Below are positions 43,687 to 54,801 of a stretch of DNA of 64,000 nt, in pieces (position 1 is the first letter of the stretch; every line of letters begins with the position of its first letter). This DNA is from Panicum virgatum (Eukaryota > Streptophyta > Magnoliopsida > Poales > Poaceae). Location of the stretch: NCBI RefSeq assembly GCF_016808335.1, contig NC_053148.1, forward strand, positions 50,360,930-50,424,929, written 5' to 3'. The notes beneath the pieces are model-generated. The model saw only the letters and a program-made list of their open reading frames with translations, did no database searches and had not been told where the DNA came from. Both the position numbers and the translations under genes were made by a program.

Positions 43687-43860
43687 CCCCCCTCGTTCAT
43701 GTCAAGGTTGCTTGGATTTTATTTAGAGTTTCCTCCTTCCTTCCCTCCCTCCGGCTAAGGTTGCTTGGATTTGAAGTACTATTCATTATCCCTAGTTTCT
43801 CTTCTTTTTTCTCAACTTGTAAATTTTTTTAAACATATACATATGTATCTATTACCATTT

Positions 43861-43924
43861 ACCAAATGTACATGATTACAATTTACAAAATGTACATGAT
43901 TACAATTTACCAAATGTACATGAG
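43861..43924. repeat. 24-bp tandem repeat, 2.7 copies
   Basis: ACCAAATGTACATGATTACA plus ATTT repeated, directly left of the Tat element A LTR and about 200 bp upstream of the peptidase start codon. Confidence 0.9.
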
Positions 43925-43932
43925 TGGAGACC

Positions 43933-45236
43933 TGTCGGGTACCATAACTAGGGGCACCCTAATTAGGGGAGTCAATCGCCCTTAAAACGCAAAGCGTATG
44001 TTAGGAAATCGGACTATGAAGGCCTACAGCATCCCTTCGATTCGAAGGAAAGGAAAGGACTCAAAGAAACCCAATCCGCGGTCTAAGAACACAGTGCGGC
44101 CCATCCGAACCCCCCTCAAACCCGCGGGGCGAACTCCGCCTCGCTCGAGGGCTCCCCATCGGGACCCTCGACAGCACCCCGCGTCTCCGCTTCGCTCGAG
44201 GATAGCGAGCCTACCCTCGAGCAAGCGGATCGACTCCGCCTCGCTCGAGGCCCCCCTCGACAAAAAGGACAAACGGCCATCCGCTCACCCGCCCGCCGTA
44301 CGGAGGCATTAAATGCTCACCACTCCGCCGCATCTCCCGGATCAGACAGCGTCAGGCCTCCACTCCGCACAGCGGCTGTGACCAGGATCTTATCCGCCAA
44401 CTCCGGTCACTGCTCAGGTCATCCCCGGCGCTGTGGCGACACTGTGGGAACCTGCGACGCTGTGCGAGACGTGCTCGGCACTGCTCCTAGCCACTGTGAT
44501 GCCAACTCCCCGTACTTCCCTTGTACTTTCCCCTCCGCGGAACCCTCGAACGGCATGGGCACGGCCCTCGGAAGCGGCCCCAACCTTGACCGGGATGAGA
44601 CCCCGGCCTACAGGACCCTCGGAACGCCGCCACGCCACGCCTGGAGGATGGTACCCTCCACAGCAACCGCCACGACGTCTACAGGAGCCACAAGGACGCC
44701 GGCGCTATCTCCGCAAGGCCAAGGATGCCGTCCAGGACAGCCGCACGCCCGGCAGCATGATCTCCAGTACCCCACAGTGTACTTCCTACAGTAGACAGCC
44801 ACTGTGCGCCCCCGATTTGGGGAAGAATGACGACCCCCCTCCCGTACATGTACACCGCCCCTCCTTGTGTCTATAAAAAGGGGGGAGGCGGTCACTGTCT
44901 TCTCTATCCGGGCAGAACACCACACTCAGCACAACCCACAAAGCGCACACGCTCTTCTGAGCCACGATATTGGCACTCGCCTCAATCGACTTCTCCTCTA
45001 GCAGAGACTTGGGAGCTTTCCTCCCTCTCTCGCCTCGCTTGTATCCCCTACTACAGGCACCCCCGGTGCAAGACAATACAGTGCCCTCGCAACCCCCTTG
45101 CTGGACGTACAGCCCCGCGGCCGGAAACAGGATAAACCGTGCGTTCCTGTGTTTCCTCTTGCATCAACCATCTGGGATTAGGGACACGCAGCATCATCAC
45201 TAGTTGGTGCTAGGCCGCCGGGTCTGGGCACCGACA
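43933..45236 (+). mobile_element. Tat-lineage element A, 5' LTR
   Basis: About 1,304 bp from TGTCGGGTACC to CACCGACA, directly before a primer binding site. GC-rich, with repeated CTCGCTCGAGG words and a TATA-like CTATAAAAAGG near 44871-44881. No matching 3' LTR is seen in the window. Confidence 0.85.
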
Positions 45237-45237
45237 G

Positions 45238-45256
45238 TTGGCGCGCCAGGTAGGTG
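45238..45256 (+). other. Primer binding site of element A
   Basis: TTGGCGCGCCAGGTAGGTG begins two bases after the LTR end. The same TGGCGCGCCAGGTAGG core is used by element B in this window and is characteristic of grass Tat-lineage gypsy elements. Confidence 0.85.
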
Positions 45257-45300
45257 TCCGCTGCGTGACATTCCTCGTTTCTTCCCGTTTGATATCCAGG

Positions 45301-48300
45301 ATGGCGGGCAGATCCAACTCATTTCCCATGGGCGTCTCGGATCCGCTCCCGGCGGGATACGTGATTCGGTTCGGGAGTCTGGAATTCAGGGCAACCGGAC
45401 ATGGTTATCTCATGGAGCTCCTATCGCCCAGACGCAACCCCGATGCTCTGACTCCACCAGCCCGGCGCAACAGGCGCTCGGGCCAGCGCTCGCGACAAGT
45501 GCGCATGGAGCGGCGCAGGGCGGCACGCCTCAGCTCCCCCACGTAGGTCGAGGTTGGCATGTCACAGCTCAGCATCGCGGCCGACGGAGTCACCACTTCG
45601 TCACCACATGCTCCGGCGCCATCTGCGCCGGCACCACCATCGACTGCAGCCCCAGTGCCTCCCAGGGAGGGCGCGACTGCGCCATCGCCTTTTCCCTTCG
45701 GGATGCGCAATGCTGCCACCTACGCCTCTTCAGCCAGCACCAACTTCACCGAGTACGAGGATCTGCCGGGTCATCACCTCTTCTCGATCCGCAACCTCAT
45801 CGCGTCATCTCCCGACGATTCCTACCCCGAGACGGCGGGCTCGATCGCTGACGACATCAACTTCTTCATGGACAACTTCACGGCCGAGGAGGCCGTAGAC
45901 TACTCTAGAGTCCGTGACCCCGATGTCTTCCGCTCATTCCAGCTTGCAGCGGCTTACTGCCTCACCTGTTCCGAGGATTCCAGCGAGGGGGATTACGATC
46001 CCACTCGGGAATGATTCATGGTCGAGCTGGCGGACGGAGACGTCGAGGAAACGTCAAGCAACGACGGGGACTGCAGGGAGCACCCACCTGTGAACCAGGT
46101 GGTGGCACCCCCCACCAGCGAACCAGTGCCCCCTCCGAACCCTGCCGCTTCATCAAGCTCGGCATCACGGTAGGCGCAGCTGGCACAACTCACGGAGCTC
46201 GAGAAAAAGATCGAAGAGGAGCGTCGGTAAACACGACTGCTATGAACCATGCTTGAGCAGGAGCGCGCCGTGCGCGGTGCGCGAGCTCAGGCAGCGGGAC
46301 GGGTCGCCCGGGAACGGATCCTAGCCGACGACAACGTCAGCAAATCGCTGGAACTGAAAAGGGCTAGCGAGAAGCTCGTCGCCGCGGCTTACCTACTCCA
46401 AGCCATGCCGGAGCCCTCTACGACCGAGGGTCGCAACTTGCGCAAAAGGTGCTCATCGAGTAGGCTGAGAGCTCTGCGTCTCGTATGCGCTCGGTAGTCT
46501 CGAAGGCCAGAGGTGCAGCATACCAGGGCCACGAGGCCTCGGTGCACCCTCCCCCAGAAGGAAAGGGCAAGGCGGCCGCAGCGGACGACACGAGGGCACC
46601 CTCGGTGCACGACCGCATCAAAAGGACTCCTGCGAAGGAGCGCCTCCATGACACGCGCGGGCACGCCGGCGATGGCGATGCCCGCAACATCATCAATGGG
46701 AGGATATACACTCCTCGATGGGGTGGCCGCTTCGATCCCGAGCATGACAGGGGACTGTCACCGGAGCCTCCAGGTACTCGCGTGTTCAGTCGGGAGATTC
46801 GCACCACTCTCTCCCCCCACGCTTTCGACAGCCCACCACCCTCGTCAAGTACTCGGGCGAGACCAATCCCGCGGTCTGGCTCAACGACTACCGCCTGGCA
46901 TGCCAGCTGGGCGGCACGACTGATGACGCCGTGATCATCCGCAACATTCCTCTTCACCTTGCCGACGCCACACGAACGTGGCTCGAGCACTTGCCCGCGG
47001 ATCTGATCCACGACTAGGCTGACCTGGTCAAGATCTTCGTGGACAACTTTCAGGGCACTTACGTGCGCCCTGGAAACTCCTGGGACCTCAAAGGGTGTCG
47101 GCAGAAGCCCAATGACTCCCTGCGCGACTACGTGCTGTGCTTCTCCAAGAAATGCACCGAGCTCCCCAGTGTCACCCACGTCGAGGTCATCAACACCTTC
47201 CTCGAAGGCACGACGTGCAGGAACCTGGTGCACGAGCTTGCGTGAAGCCATCCCGCCAACACCAACGAGCTGTTCGACGCCACCACCAACTACGCCGCCA
47301 GCGAGGAGGCGGTTGGTGTCATCTTCGATGGCAAGGTGAACTAGCGCAAGGAAGACGCGCCCGCAGAGGGCAGCAGCAAGACCAAGGCCCCCGCCAAGAA
47401 ACAAAAGCGGGGGAAGAAAGGGAAGAAGCCAGCCCCACAGAACCAGCGTGGACAGGGGCAGGCAGAGGACTCCGACGAGGCCTTCGTTGCCGCCCTGGAC
47501 CGCAAAGGTCCTCAAGGCCCCCCTCGAGGCTGTGGCGGCCAGTTCGACGACATGCTCAAGAAGCCGTGCCCTTACCACAAGGGCTCGGTCAACCACACCC
47601 TCGAGCAGTGCGTGATGCTCTGTAAATACTACAACCGCGTCATGAACCGCGACGAGGACAAGAAGAAGGACGCTGGCGACAAAGGTGGAGACGACGAGTT
47701 CCCCCCGGTGGAGAACGCCTTCTTCATCTTTGGAGGGCCGACGACGAACATGACCTCTCGGCAGCGCAAGCGTGAGCGCTGGGAAGTCTTCTCCGTCACC
47801 AAGGCCACGCCATCCTACCTCAACTGGTCGGAGGACACCATTTCCTTCGGCCGTGAGGACCACCCCGACTACGTCCCGCACCCGGGACGGTATCCACTCA
47901 TTGTCGACCCCATCATCAGCAACACCCGCTTCTCTAAGGTGCTCATGGACGGGGGTAGCAGTCTCAACATCATGTACGCCCACACCTTGGAGCTCATGGG
48001 GATCGGATTAGACAATCTCCGCCCCAGCAAGTCACCATTTCATGGCGTTGCGCTGGGGAAGCGAGTCCAACCCCACGGCCAGATCGACTTGCCCGTCTGC
48101 TTCGGCACGGCGGCCAACTTCCGTAAGGAAGTGCTCACCTTCGAGGTGGTGGGGTTCCGGGGTGCCTACCATGCCATCCTTGGCCGTCCCTACTACGCCA
48201 AGTTCATGGCCATCCCCAACTACACCTACCTGAAGCTGAAGATACCTGGCCCGAAGTGTGTCATCACCGTCGGCTCCTCATTCGAGCACGCCTACGAGTA

Positions 48301-48302
48301 CT
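45301..48302 (+). pseudogene. Element A gag-protease, heavily mutated
   Basis: Gag and aspartic protease of a Tat-lineage Ty3/gypsy element. An ATG at 45301 opens the frame. The Gag core is recognisable at NPAVWLNDYRLACQLGG to LVHELA (46870-47245), then a Lys-rich linker, a CPYHKGSVNHTLEQC knuckle (near 47565), and a protease with LMDGGSSLNIMYAHTLELMG (near 47944) and AILGRPYYAKFMA. Stops include 45544-45546, 46012-46014, TAG and TAA near 46171 and 46228, and TAG near 47015 and 47342; frame changes fall near 46450-46485, between 46934 and 47039, and near 47245. Many of the stops fit C-to-T changes of CAG, CAA or TGG. Homology stops near 48300, where sequence of element B begins. Confidence 0.85.
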
Positions 48303-49160
48303 TCCCAAGTCATATCGGGAAGTGACTTGCCAAGAGAGAAGGTGGAGCTAGCTTTCAAGCTGCTGGAGGTAAGTAGTCGAATGCTTCGAGTACTTTTAGA
48401 GTAGATCGAGTAGTATACTGATCTTTTTGTTTTGCAGGAGGCACTGGGACGAAAGGGTGTCTAGTCGCTAGATGAGATAGAGCTGAATGCTCTCAAGGAG
48501 AGGGTTAAGACGCTCTCATCTGAGAAGACTACGCTTGAGGGAAAGCTGAAAAAGCTTTCTCAGTCTAAGAAAGGTTAGTCTTTAGCATTTGATATGCACT
48601 CGACTAGTAGATTCGCTTGGTGTTTATAAGATTTTCTTGTTAATCGAGTATACAGCTTGTGCCAAATCTTTAAAGATTCAGGAAAGTTTGGTACTGGATT
48701 TAAAGATTCTTATGTATCGAAACGCAGATGAAATAGAGAAGCTTAAGAAGATCAAGGAGGACTCTGACCGTGAGGCATCATCGATGCTGCAACAACTCAA
48801 GACTTTGTCAGAGTCTCGAGACTCGATGCAGCGTGAGCTCGTGGAGCTGAAAGAAGTCAGAGATGCCGCCCTGGAGGTAGCAGAGGCCACGGATATCGCA
48901 GTTAGGGATGGAGATGAACCACTCACGCTGGCCGGGAGGCTTCGTAGGGTGCCTGGGCCTTCAAGAGGTTTGTCTCCCACATTACCCGCCAGTACGTAGG
49001 TCACGTACTTGGGCTGGTGAAATCTTATTGGCCAACCACTCTTCTGGATGCTCTTGGACGAGGAGCCAAGGCTGATTGTACTGATGATCAGTTCCGTCAG
49101 TATTTGGCAGAAACTTCTGGGGTGGCTGATCAGATTGTAGAAGCCTTGAGCAGGGCATAG
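48303..49160 (+). pseudogene. Element B antisense ORF, C-terminal exons
   Basis: Runs opposite to gag and is split by splice-like signals: exon to 48367 (GAG|GTAAGT), exon 48438-48573 (after TTTTGCAG, before GTTAGT), exon 48656 onward (after TATACAG). The product is a long coiled coil rich in Lys, Glu and Leu (ELNALKERVKTLSSEKTTLE, EIEKLKKIKEDSDREA). It ends with QYVGHVLGLVKSYWP...VEALSRA and TAG 49158-49160. A one-base frame change near 48930-48950 and an in-frame TAG near 48465 break it. The last section matches the end of the antisense ORF of element C (THMIGVVKSYL). The N-terminal half is absent. Confidence 0.7.
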
Positions 49161-49879
49161 TCTCCTTAAGCTTTTCTTGTATTTGAGTTGGCGTGTGAGC
49201 CAAAAGTACTTTGAAAAAATGCTGGATGTTTGTGTAAAGTCAAGTACTTGCTAGGATTGTGGAATCCCTTAATGTGTCGAGTAGTTGTACTCGTGGGTTC
49301 TGAGTGTAGGCAGTGTCGGACCCACTCAGTTATAATAGTAGATACGATGCATTGTATCCATGGGTGCCTTTGGAGGCAACATATTCTCAAATCAAATCAA
49401 GTTTGTATGGTTCTAAATCATAATCATAGTGCTGACCGGTTAGGATTGAATCCCGTGGGATTAACCAAGTGGGAATAGCACTTAAAGGTGTGAGAAGCCG
49501 TAGCTTAGTGTGAATTTCCTTTTTGGAGGAAAAAATTTCAATTAGCACGTGGCTAATATGAACTTTGTTGTCCAATCGGGGGGGGACTCTTATTGAGTAT
49601 TTAGGAGTTTTAAGAAGTTTCTCGATAGATAAGAAGACAGGAAGCTCTCGACAAATACTTAGATTACTAAGGGAGAACAGGAGTTCTTTTTGTATCTCAA
49701 GCAAGCGAGTAGTACCCGTCAAATACTCGAGGCAAAAAGATTCTGTAACGGAGATTCCCATAGTAAACCAAGCAAGCGGGAAACTTGTGTCAACTTATTT
49801 TAGAGTATCAAGAACTTATTTGTACTCCTTGAGGGGTTTTCGTAGTTGACCATTTAGGATAGACCTTGTTTGGTTACCC
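49161..49879. other. Element B non-coding segment
   Basis: Lies between the antisense ORF and the tandem array. It is rich in CGAGTA/TACTCG words like the rest of elements B and C. No gene is supported. Confidence 0.5.
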
Positions 49880-50905
49880 AGATCGTATGCAGCTATTTAC
49901 GAAAATGACCCAAACTACTCAATCGTATCGAGTAGTACGTCCTATTAATGGACTGGATTGATTTCTAGAATATGACTGTTAGGATTGAACTCCGTCGAGT
50001 TAACCAAGACGTGAATATTCTAGAAACATCCCAAACTTACTCGAGCAGAGTGAGTAAGGTGTCCTACCTGAGGACTGGAGTAACTCTAAGGCAAGTCTGT
50101 TAGGTACTAACCCCGTCGGGTTGTCCAAGATGAAGGTGACGAAAGAGTATCCAAGACCTACTCGAGCCAGTGAGTAGGGTGTCCTTTAACCAAGGACTGG
50201 AGTAATCCGTAAGACAGAACTATTAGGTACGAACCCCGTCGGGTTGCCCAAGACGTAAATGTCGAAGGGATATCCAAAACTTACTCGAGCAAGGCGAGTA
50301 TGGTGTCCTTTAACCAAGGACTGGAGTAATCCTTAAGACAGAACTGTTAGGTACGAACCCCGTCGGGTTGCCCAAGACGTAAATATCAGAAAGATATCCA
50401 AAACTTACTCGAGCAAGGCGAGTAAGGTGTCCTTTAACCAAGGACTGGAGTAATGCTTAAGATAGAACTGTTAGGTATGAACCCCGTCGGGTTGTCCAAG
50501 ACGTAAATGTCAGAAAGATATCCAAAACTTACTCGAGCAAGGCGAGTAAGATGTCCTTTTAACCAAGGACTGGAGTAACTCTTAGGGCAAGTCTGTTAGG
50601 TACTAACCCCGTCGGGTTGCCCAAGATGAAGGTGCCGAAAGAGTATCCAAGACTTACTCGAGCAGGGCGAGTAAGGTGTCCTTTTAAGCAAGGACTGGAG
50701 TAACTCTTAGGGCAAGTCTGTTAGGTACTAACCCCGTCGGGTTGCCCAAGATGAAGGTGCCGAAAGAGTGTCCAAGACTTACTCGAGCAGGGCGAGTAAG
50801 GTGTCCTACCAGAGGACTAGAGTGTCTTTTAGGACAGAACTGTTAGGTACGAACCCGTCGGGTTGCCCAAGACGTAAATGCCAAAAAAGCACCCGAGTAA
50901 GAATC
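49880..50905. repeat. Tandem array of about 123-bp units, about 8 copies (element B)
   Basis: Each unit contains GGACTGGAGTAA, CTGTTAGGTAC(G/T)AACC, CCGTCGGGTTG(C/T)CCAAGA and the short inverted repeat TTACTCGAGCAAGGCGAGTAAGG (23 bases; stems TTACTCG and CGAGTAA). Unit starts near 49950, 50075, 50200, 50322, 50445, 50567, 50692 and 50814. Middle units are nearly identical, outer ones more diverged. Confidence 0.92.
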
Positions 50906-51196
50906 ATAAAAACTACTCGATAGCTGCTCTAATGTTGAGCAAGACTTTCGAGATGGGGTATTGGTCGTGTGAACGAGAGACAAGTAATTGATATAGAAGA
51001 AATCAACTTTATTTGGGTTTGTCGAAATTATAATAACTGTAAAGTGACAGACTCTGACTCTTAAGACCTACCCCTTGCTCGTTGGACGTGAGCAATGATT
51101 TATATGACTGAATAAGACTAGTACCACTAGTCGATGCAATGGTTTATATGACTGTAGAAAAAGGAACTTAGTCGATATGATGGTCGATTAGTACCA

Positions 51197-53261
51197 CTAG
51201 TCGATGCAGAGGTCGACTAGATTTATTGGTGGTGTCTCCTTTAGGAGAGGTGCCCCAAGGGCCTTGTGGAGTGAGTCACACTGGAAGATCGAGTGAGAGC
51301 TCTTTGGGTGGATAAAGCACTTGCGTAGCAGTACTTTGTTGATCCTGTTTCTGCTCTGAGATGATTCAGCTTGATGCTGGGTGCGTGGTTTACCCTGAGG
51401 ACGGGTACTGGTGGTTGCCGGCTTGTACTTCTTGAAAGATGCGGAAGCCTTTGGCGGGATGCGGTAGTTGGAAGAAGGGTTGTATGCCTCGACTTCCTCC
51501 CGTTCCTTTCTTCTTGAGATGATGACGTTGCGCGCATCGCGCCCAACGTTGATCACACTGCAGAGGTCGCAGTTGGAGTAGTCGTAGTTGTCGCCTTGTT
51601 GTTCTTGTAGGGTGTTAGCGAGGCATTGACGCCTGAACGCCCTCTTCTGGTTGAGCTGGCGACGATGTTCATAGAGATCTTCTGCTCGATGCTGCTCGTC
51701 CAGTTGGACGGTGACGGTCACCACTGGAGTTGGGGGAGGAGCAGGTAGATTCTCCTTGGTAGCGACTTGGGCTTCTGTGATTGTAGGAGGAGTAGTTTCC
51801 ATGTTGTCGGAAAGATACTCATTGAAATCATCAGAATTGTAGTCGTCGAGGTTGAGACGCTTCGTGGGATCACCCTCAGGTTCTTCGGTGATACGAACCA
51901 TGAGAATTTCACGGCAGAGGTCTTGATCTTCTTGGTCTTGTTTACTTGAGGACGGGTCTAAAGGAGTGCTCTGTTGGTAGGGCAGATCCTCTAGCTGTGA
52001 GGCAGAAGCCTTGGGATCTTGTGCCTTCCTGAGGTGCACTGTCCGTCCTTGCGGTGTTGCATATATAATCAGGTTAAGGAGGGAGTCCTGATCGGACTTG
52101 AGGTTCTTAGCCGAGTTGGACTCGACTTGTTTACTATACTGGATTAGGTCGTCTAGTTGTTCCTCCGGGTCGGAGGAGTACTCGGATTCGGAGTCGGTTA
52201 GCCCACCGATTTTTGAGTATGTATGCTTTGGGTGAGTGAGAAGCGGTATGCCCATCTCTACATGGAGGGTGTTCTCGTTCATCCAGTGTAGCCATGATTG
52301 AGTAGGAGTTAGCCCCTCAGGCTCCTTAATCCAGGGTTTGTCATAGATTGAGTCGCTGGATTATTCTGGGCCTTGGCTTTTCCTTTTTTAAGCTTGGCTA
52401 GTTCCCAAAGAGCGTCGGCATGCTCGGTTGGTTTAGCCATAGCGTCCATGAGCAGCTCGACATTGTCTGACCACTCTTCAAGATCGTCAAATGGTTCAAA
52501 GTTCTCGAGACCGTTCATGAAGCGATCAAAGTCCTGATCGAACTTGGACTTGACTGGTTTCGGAGTCCGAGTGTGAGCTGGTTTCGGTGAAGGGCTCTGA
52601 GGTATCTTGGAGATAGACGGTCCCATCCGAACAAGCCGGGGGTTTGTCTCACCAGCTCCCCCGCAGATTCCTCCTCCCGATTTCTGCTATTTGTTTTCAG
52701 AGTGCTTTCAGCCACCTTAATGCAGTTAACAAGCTTTGAATTTACCCGATCGATCCCTGAGAGCATGTCGCCCGACCTCTTCTGCGGCGGGTTTAGTGCT
52801 TTAGGGTTCTGCTGTAGCGCATATGGGCTGAGAGCGGTTTCTGCAAGTTTGATGCAGCCCTCTATCGATCGTGAAACTTGATCCACTCCGGCGAGTAGTT
52901 CTGAGTTTTTGATCTTAGGGCGTTTGATTGTGTTCAGATGAGCCAGGTATTTTCCAAGAGTTTTGGAAAAGTAAGGCTTTTCGGAATCAGAATTTGTGTC
53001 GAACTCGACCAAACCAAGAGTTCGGTTTTGAGTTGTCACGTTTCCTGGATTGTCCGAGTCGAGTTCGGGTGGAGCTCTTTTCTCGTCGAGATCCACGGAC
53101 TCGAGGATGCCGTCGAGTTAGGAGCGGGTTTTCGATTTAGGTGAGTTAGGCGTGACAAGGTGGCTGGAAAAGCCTCCCATTCCATCAGCCGTGCAAGCCC
53201 AGGAACTGAAAACAAAAGTCGTGCCTTCTGGCATGCTGTCGGCGTTGCTTGATCTGGCCAT
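51197..53261 (-). pseudogene. Element B gag-like gene
   Basis: Starts at ATG 53259-53261, about 30 bp inside the primer binding site. The N-terminal part holds a duplicated motif of about 25 residues (SELLAGVDQVSRSIEGCIKL and GDMLSGIDRVNSKLVNCIKV). The C-terminal part is an intact 361-codon frame (52282-51197) with an acidic region, RDARNVIISRRKEREE, and a zinc-knuckle-like CFIHPKSSHSIFQC. Lesions: TAA 53118-53120, a frame change near 52620 and another near 52350. The capsid core seen in element C (QWLHLYSTAISVAEG...) is not present. Confidence 0.72.
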
Positions 53262-53289
53262 CGAATTCGTTGGTGAACTCGCCGAATCC

Positions 53290-53307
53290 CCTACCTGGCG
53301 CGCCAGC
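53290..53307 (-). other. Primer binding site of element B
   Basis: On the minus strand CTGGCGCGCCAGGTAGGG lies one base inside the LTR end. The core is shared with element A. Confidence 0.85.
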
Positions 53308-53308
53308 T

Positions 53309-53726
53309 GTCGGTGTTTACCTCCAAGCCTGCTCAGGGATACCCTTAGCAGTAGGGTTTGTAGGTAGGGATCGACTGCTCTAGAACTCGAAGGTACAAGG
53401 AACATAAAGATTTAGACAGGTTCGGGCCGCGAGTTTGCGTAATACCCTATGTCCTGTGTGGTTTGTATTGCCTTAGGTGTTGATGATGATTGTTTGGAGG
53501 GGGTCCTTGCCCGTCCTTATATATCCGGGAGGACAGGGTTACATGGAAAGTCCTAGCCGAGTACAGTTGGAGTCCTACTACAACACAATCGGGTAGTTTA
53601 CTTTGTACTGCAGCTAGTTCTATGCCTATTCGGGTAGTTACAAAAGAGGTAAGGTACATCCATGAGCTATCCCTTACTTTAGAACATTCTATGTCTATAA
53701 GCAGTCCCGCTATCCCGGGTCTGACA
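53309..53726 (-). mobile_element. Element B 5' LTR
   Basis: 418 bp, TGTCAGACCC...AACACCGACA on the minus strand, with a TATA-like GGATATATAAGG at about 53514-53525. Closely similar to 54802-55211. Confidence 0.88.
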
Positions 53727-54801
53727 GTAGCTACGTCGCTTCTATCCTTAGAATTCCAAGCTCTTTGTACATAACTTGTACTCGTATTTAAAATTTCCCG
53801 AAGCAATAAAGAGTATGATTTACTTATTTATCTTTGGGAACTTTCCAAACCCTCGGGGGCTCGGATGCACACGAACACTGAGGTACGCTTGGCTTTACCC
53901 TCGGCAAAGCCAAGCCTCCCTCGGGGGCTACTATGGGGGGAACCACCGAACATCCCCAAAAATCGCCAATGTTTTTTCGAAAAATTTCCGTATCTAAGTT
54001 TCTCGCATACTTAGAAAGGTAGACGCAAGGCGTAAGCGACTAAGGAACGGGTCGGCTGAGCCGCGGGACTGCCTACGCCTCCGGGATATGGCATCCCCAC
54101 TCACATGCCTACGCCTAGGTCGTTTATGGACGCAAACTTCCTCGCCGAAACCTATCTAAAGTATATACGAGAACACGGAAATAAAGTAGGAAAAACGAGG
54201 GCTCGAACAAGGCCTCGATGGGCCACACTGTCGATTTACATTAACAAATTTCTCAATCCAAAAGTACGATTACGATGAAGTACTAACTTATTTACATGGG
54301 CTCTGAGGCCCGGATTCTTTACAGGTCATCCTCCCCTCCCTGTGGATCTTCAACAGCGTCGAATTCGGCTATGGGGGGATGTCACCTTCAAGCTTCCCGG
54401 CCGGGACGGTGGCGTCGGCATCATTCATGATGGCTGACGCGGTGTCCGGACTGGCGTCGGATGGGACGACATACCCCGACGACACCATCTTGAGATCCAT
54501 AAGGTAGTGCGTGCTCTTGGCGTGCTCGGAGACCCGATCGCCCAGCACTCGCAAGCGGCTGGCCACCGAGCTACCAGATTGAGCACCGCTCCCCTCGAGC
54601 TCCTAACACACGGCCACGGCGGTCCGCTCCAGTTCGGCGTATTCGTCTTGCGCTGCCGTGAATGCCGTGTTGGCAGCTTCCTTCGCCGCGGTCTCGTCCG
54701 CCACCTTCTGCCTCAGCTCTGATCAGGGGAACCAAGATAAGTTGCGATAAACTCAAATCAAACGACAATGAAATTTCGAACACTTACCCGCGATATTTTT
54801 C
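53727..54801 (+). mobile_element. Stranded 3' internal piece of a Tat element, probably element A
   Basis: Between LTRs of B and C. The style (CCCTCGGGGGCTCGG, GCCTACGCC words, high GC) matches element A rather than B or C. On the minus strand, about 54783-54360 encodes a coiled-coil then SSVASRLRVLGDRVSEHAKS...AGKLEGDIPP with one TAG, resembling the C-terminal end of the antisense ORF of Tat elements. Element A would then have been split by B and C, with its pol lost. Assignment to A is inference. Confidence 0.55.

Larger units (their letters stand above)
48303..53726 (-). mobile_element. Tat-lineage element B, pol-less, minus strand
   Basis: Right end: 418-bp 5' LTR (53309-53726) with adjacent primer binding site. 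Going left: gag-like ORF (53261-51197), a tandem array (about 50905-49880), and a plus-strand coiled-coil ORF (48303-49160). No protease, RT, RNase H or integrase is present, and the left LTR is missing where it meets element A. Layout and LTR match element C, which has pol. Confidence 0.82.

Noticed and set aside
43381..43758. Plus-strand frame over the peptidase first exon
   Set aside because: Reverse-strand shadow of the GC-rich targeting region; the minus-strand gene has full splice and catalytic support.
46418..47983. A 521-codon open frame on the minus strand
   Set aside because: It is antisense to the gag-protease of element A, which has clear homology; the GC-rich codon pattern leaves the reverse frame open.
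49880..50905. Possible CRISPR array
   Set aside because: The whole 123-bp unit repeats, with no conserved-repeat/unique-spacer pattern, and this is plant nuclear DNA inside a retrotransposon.
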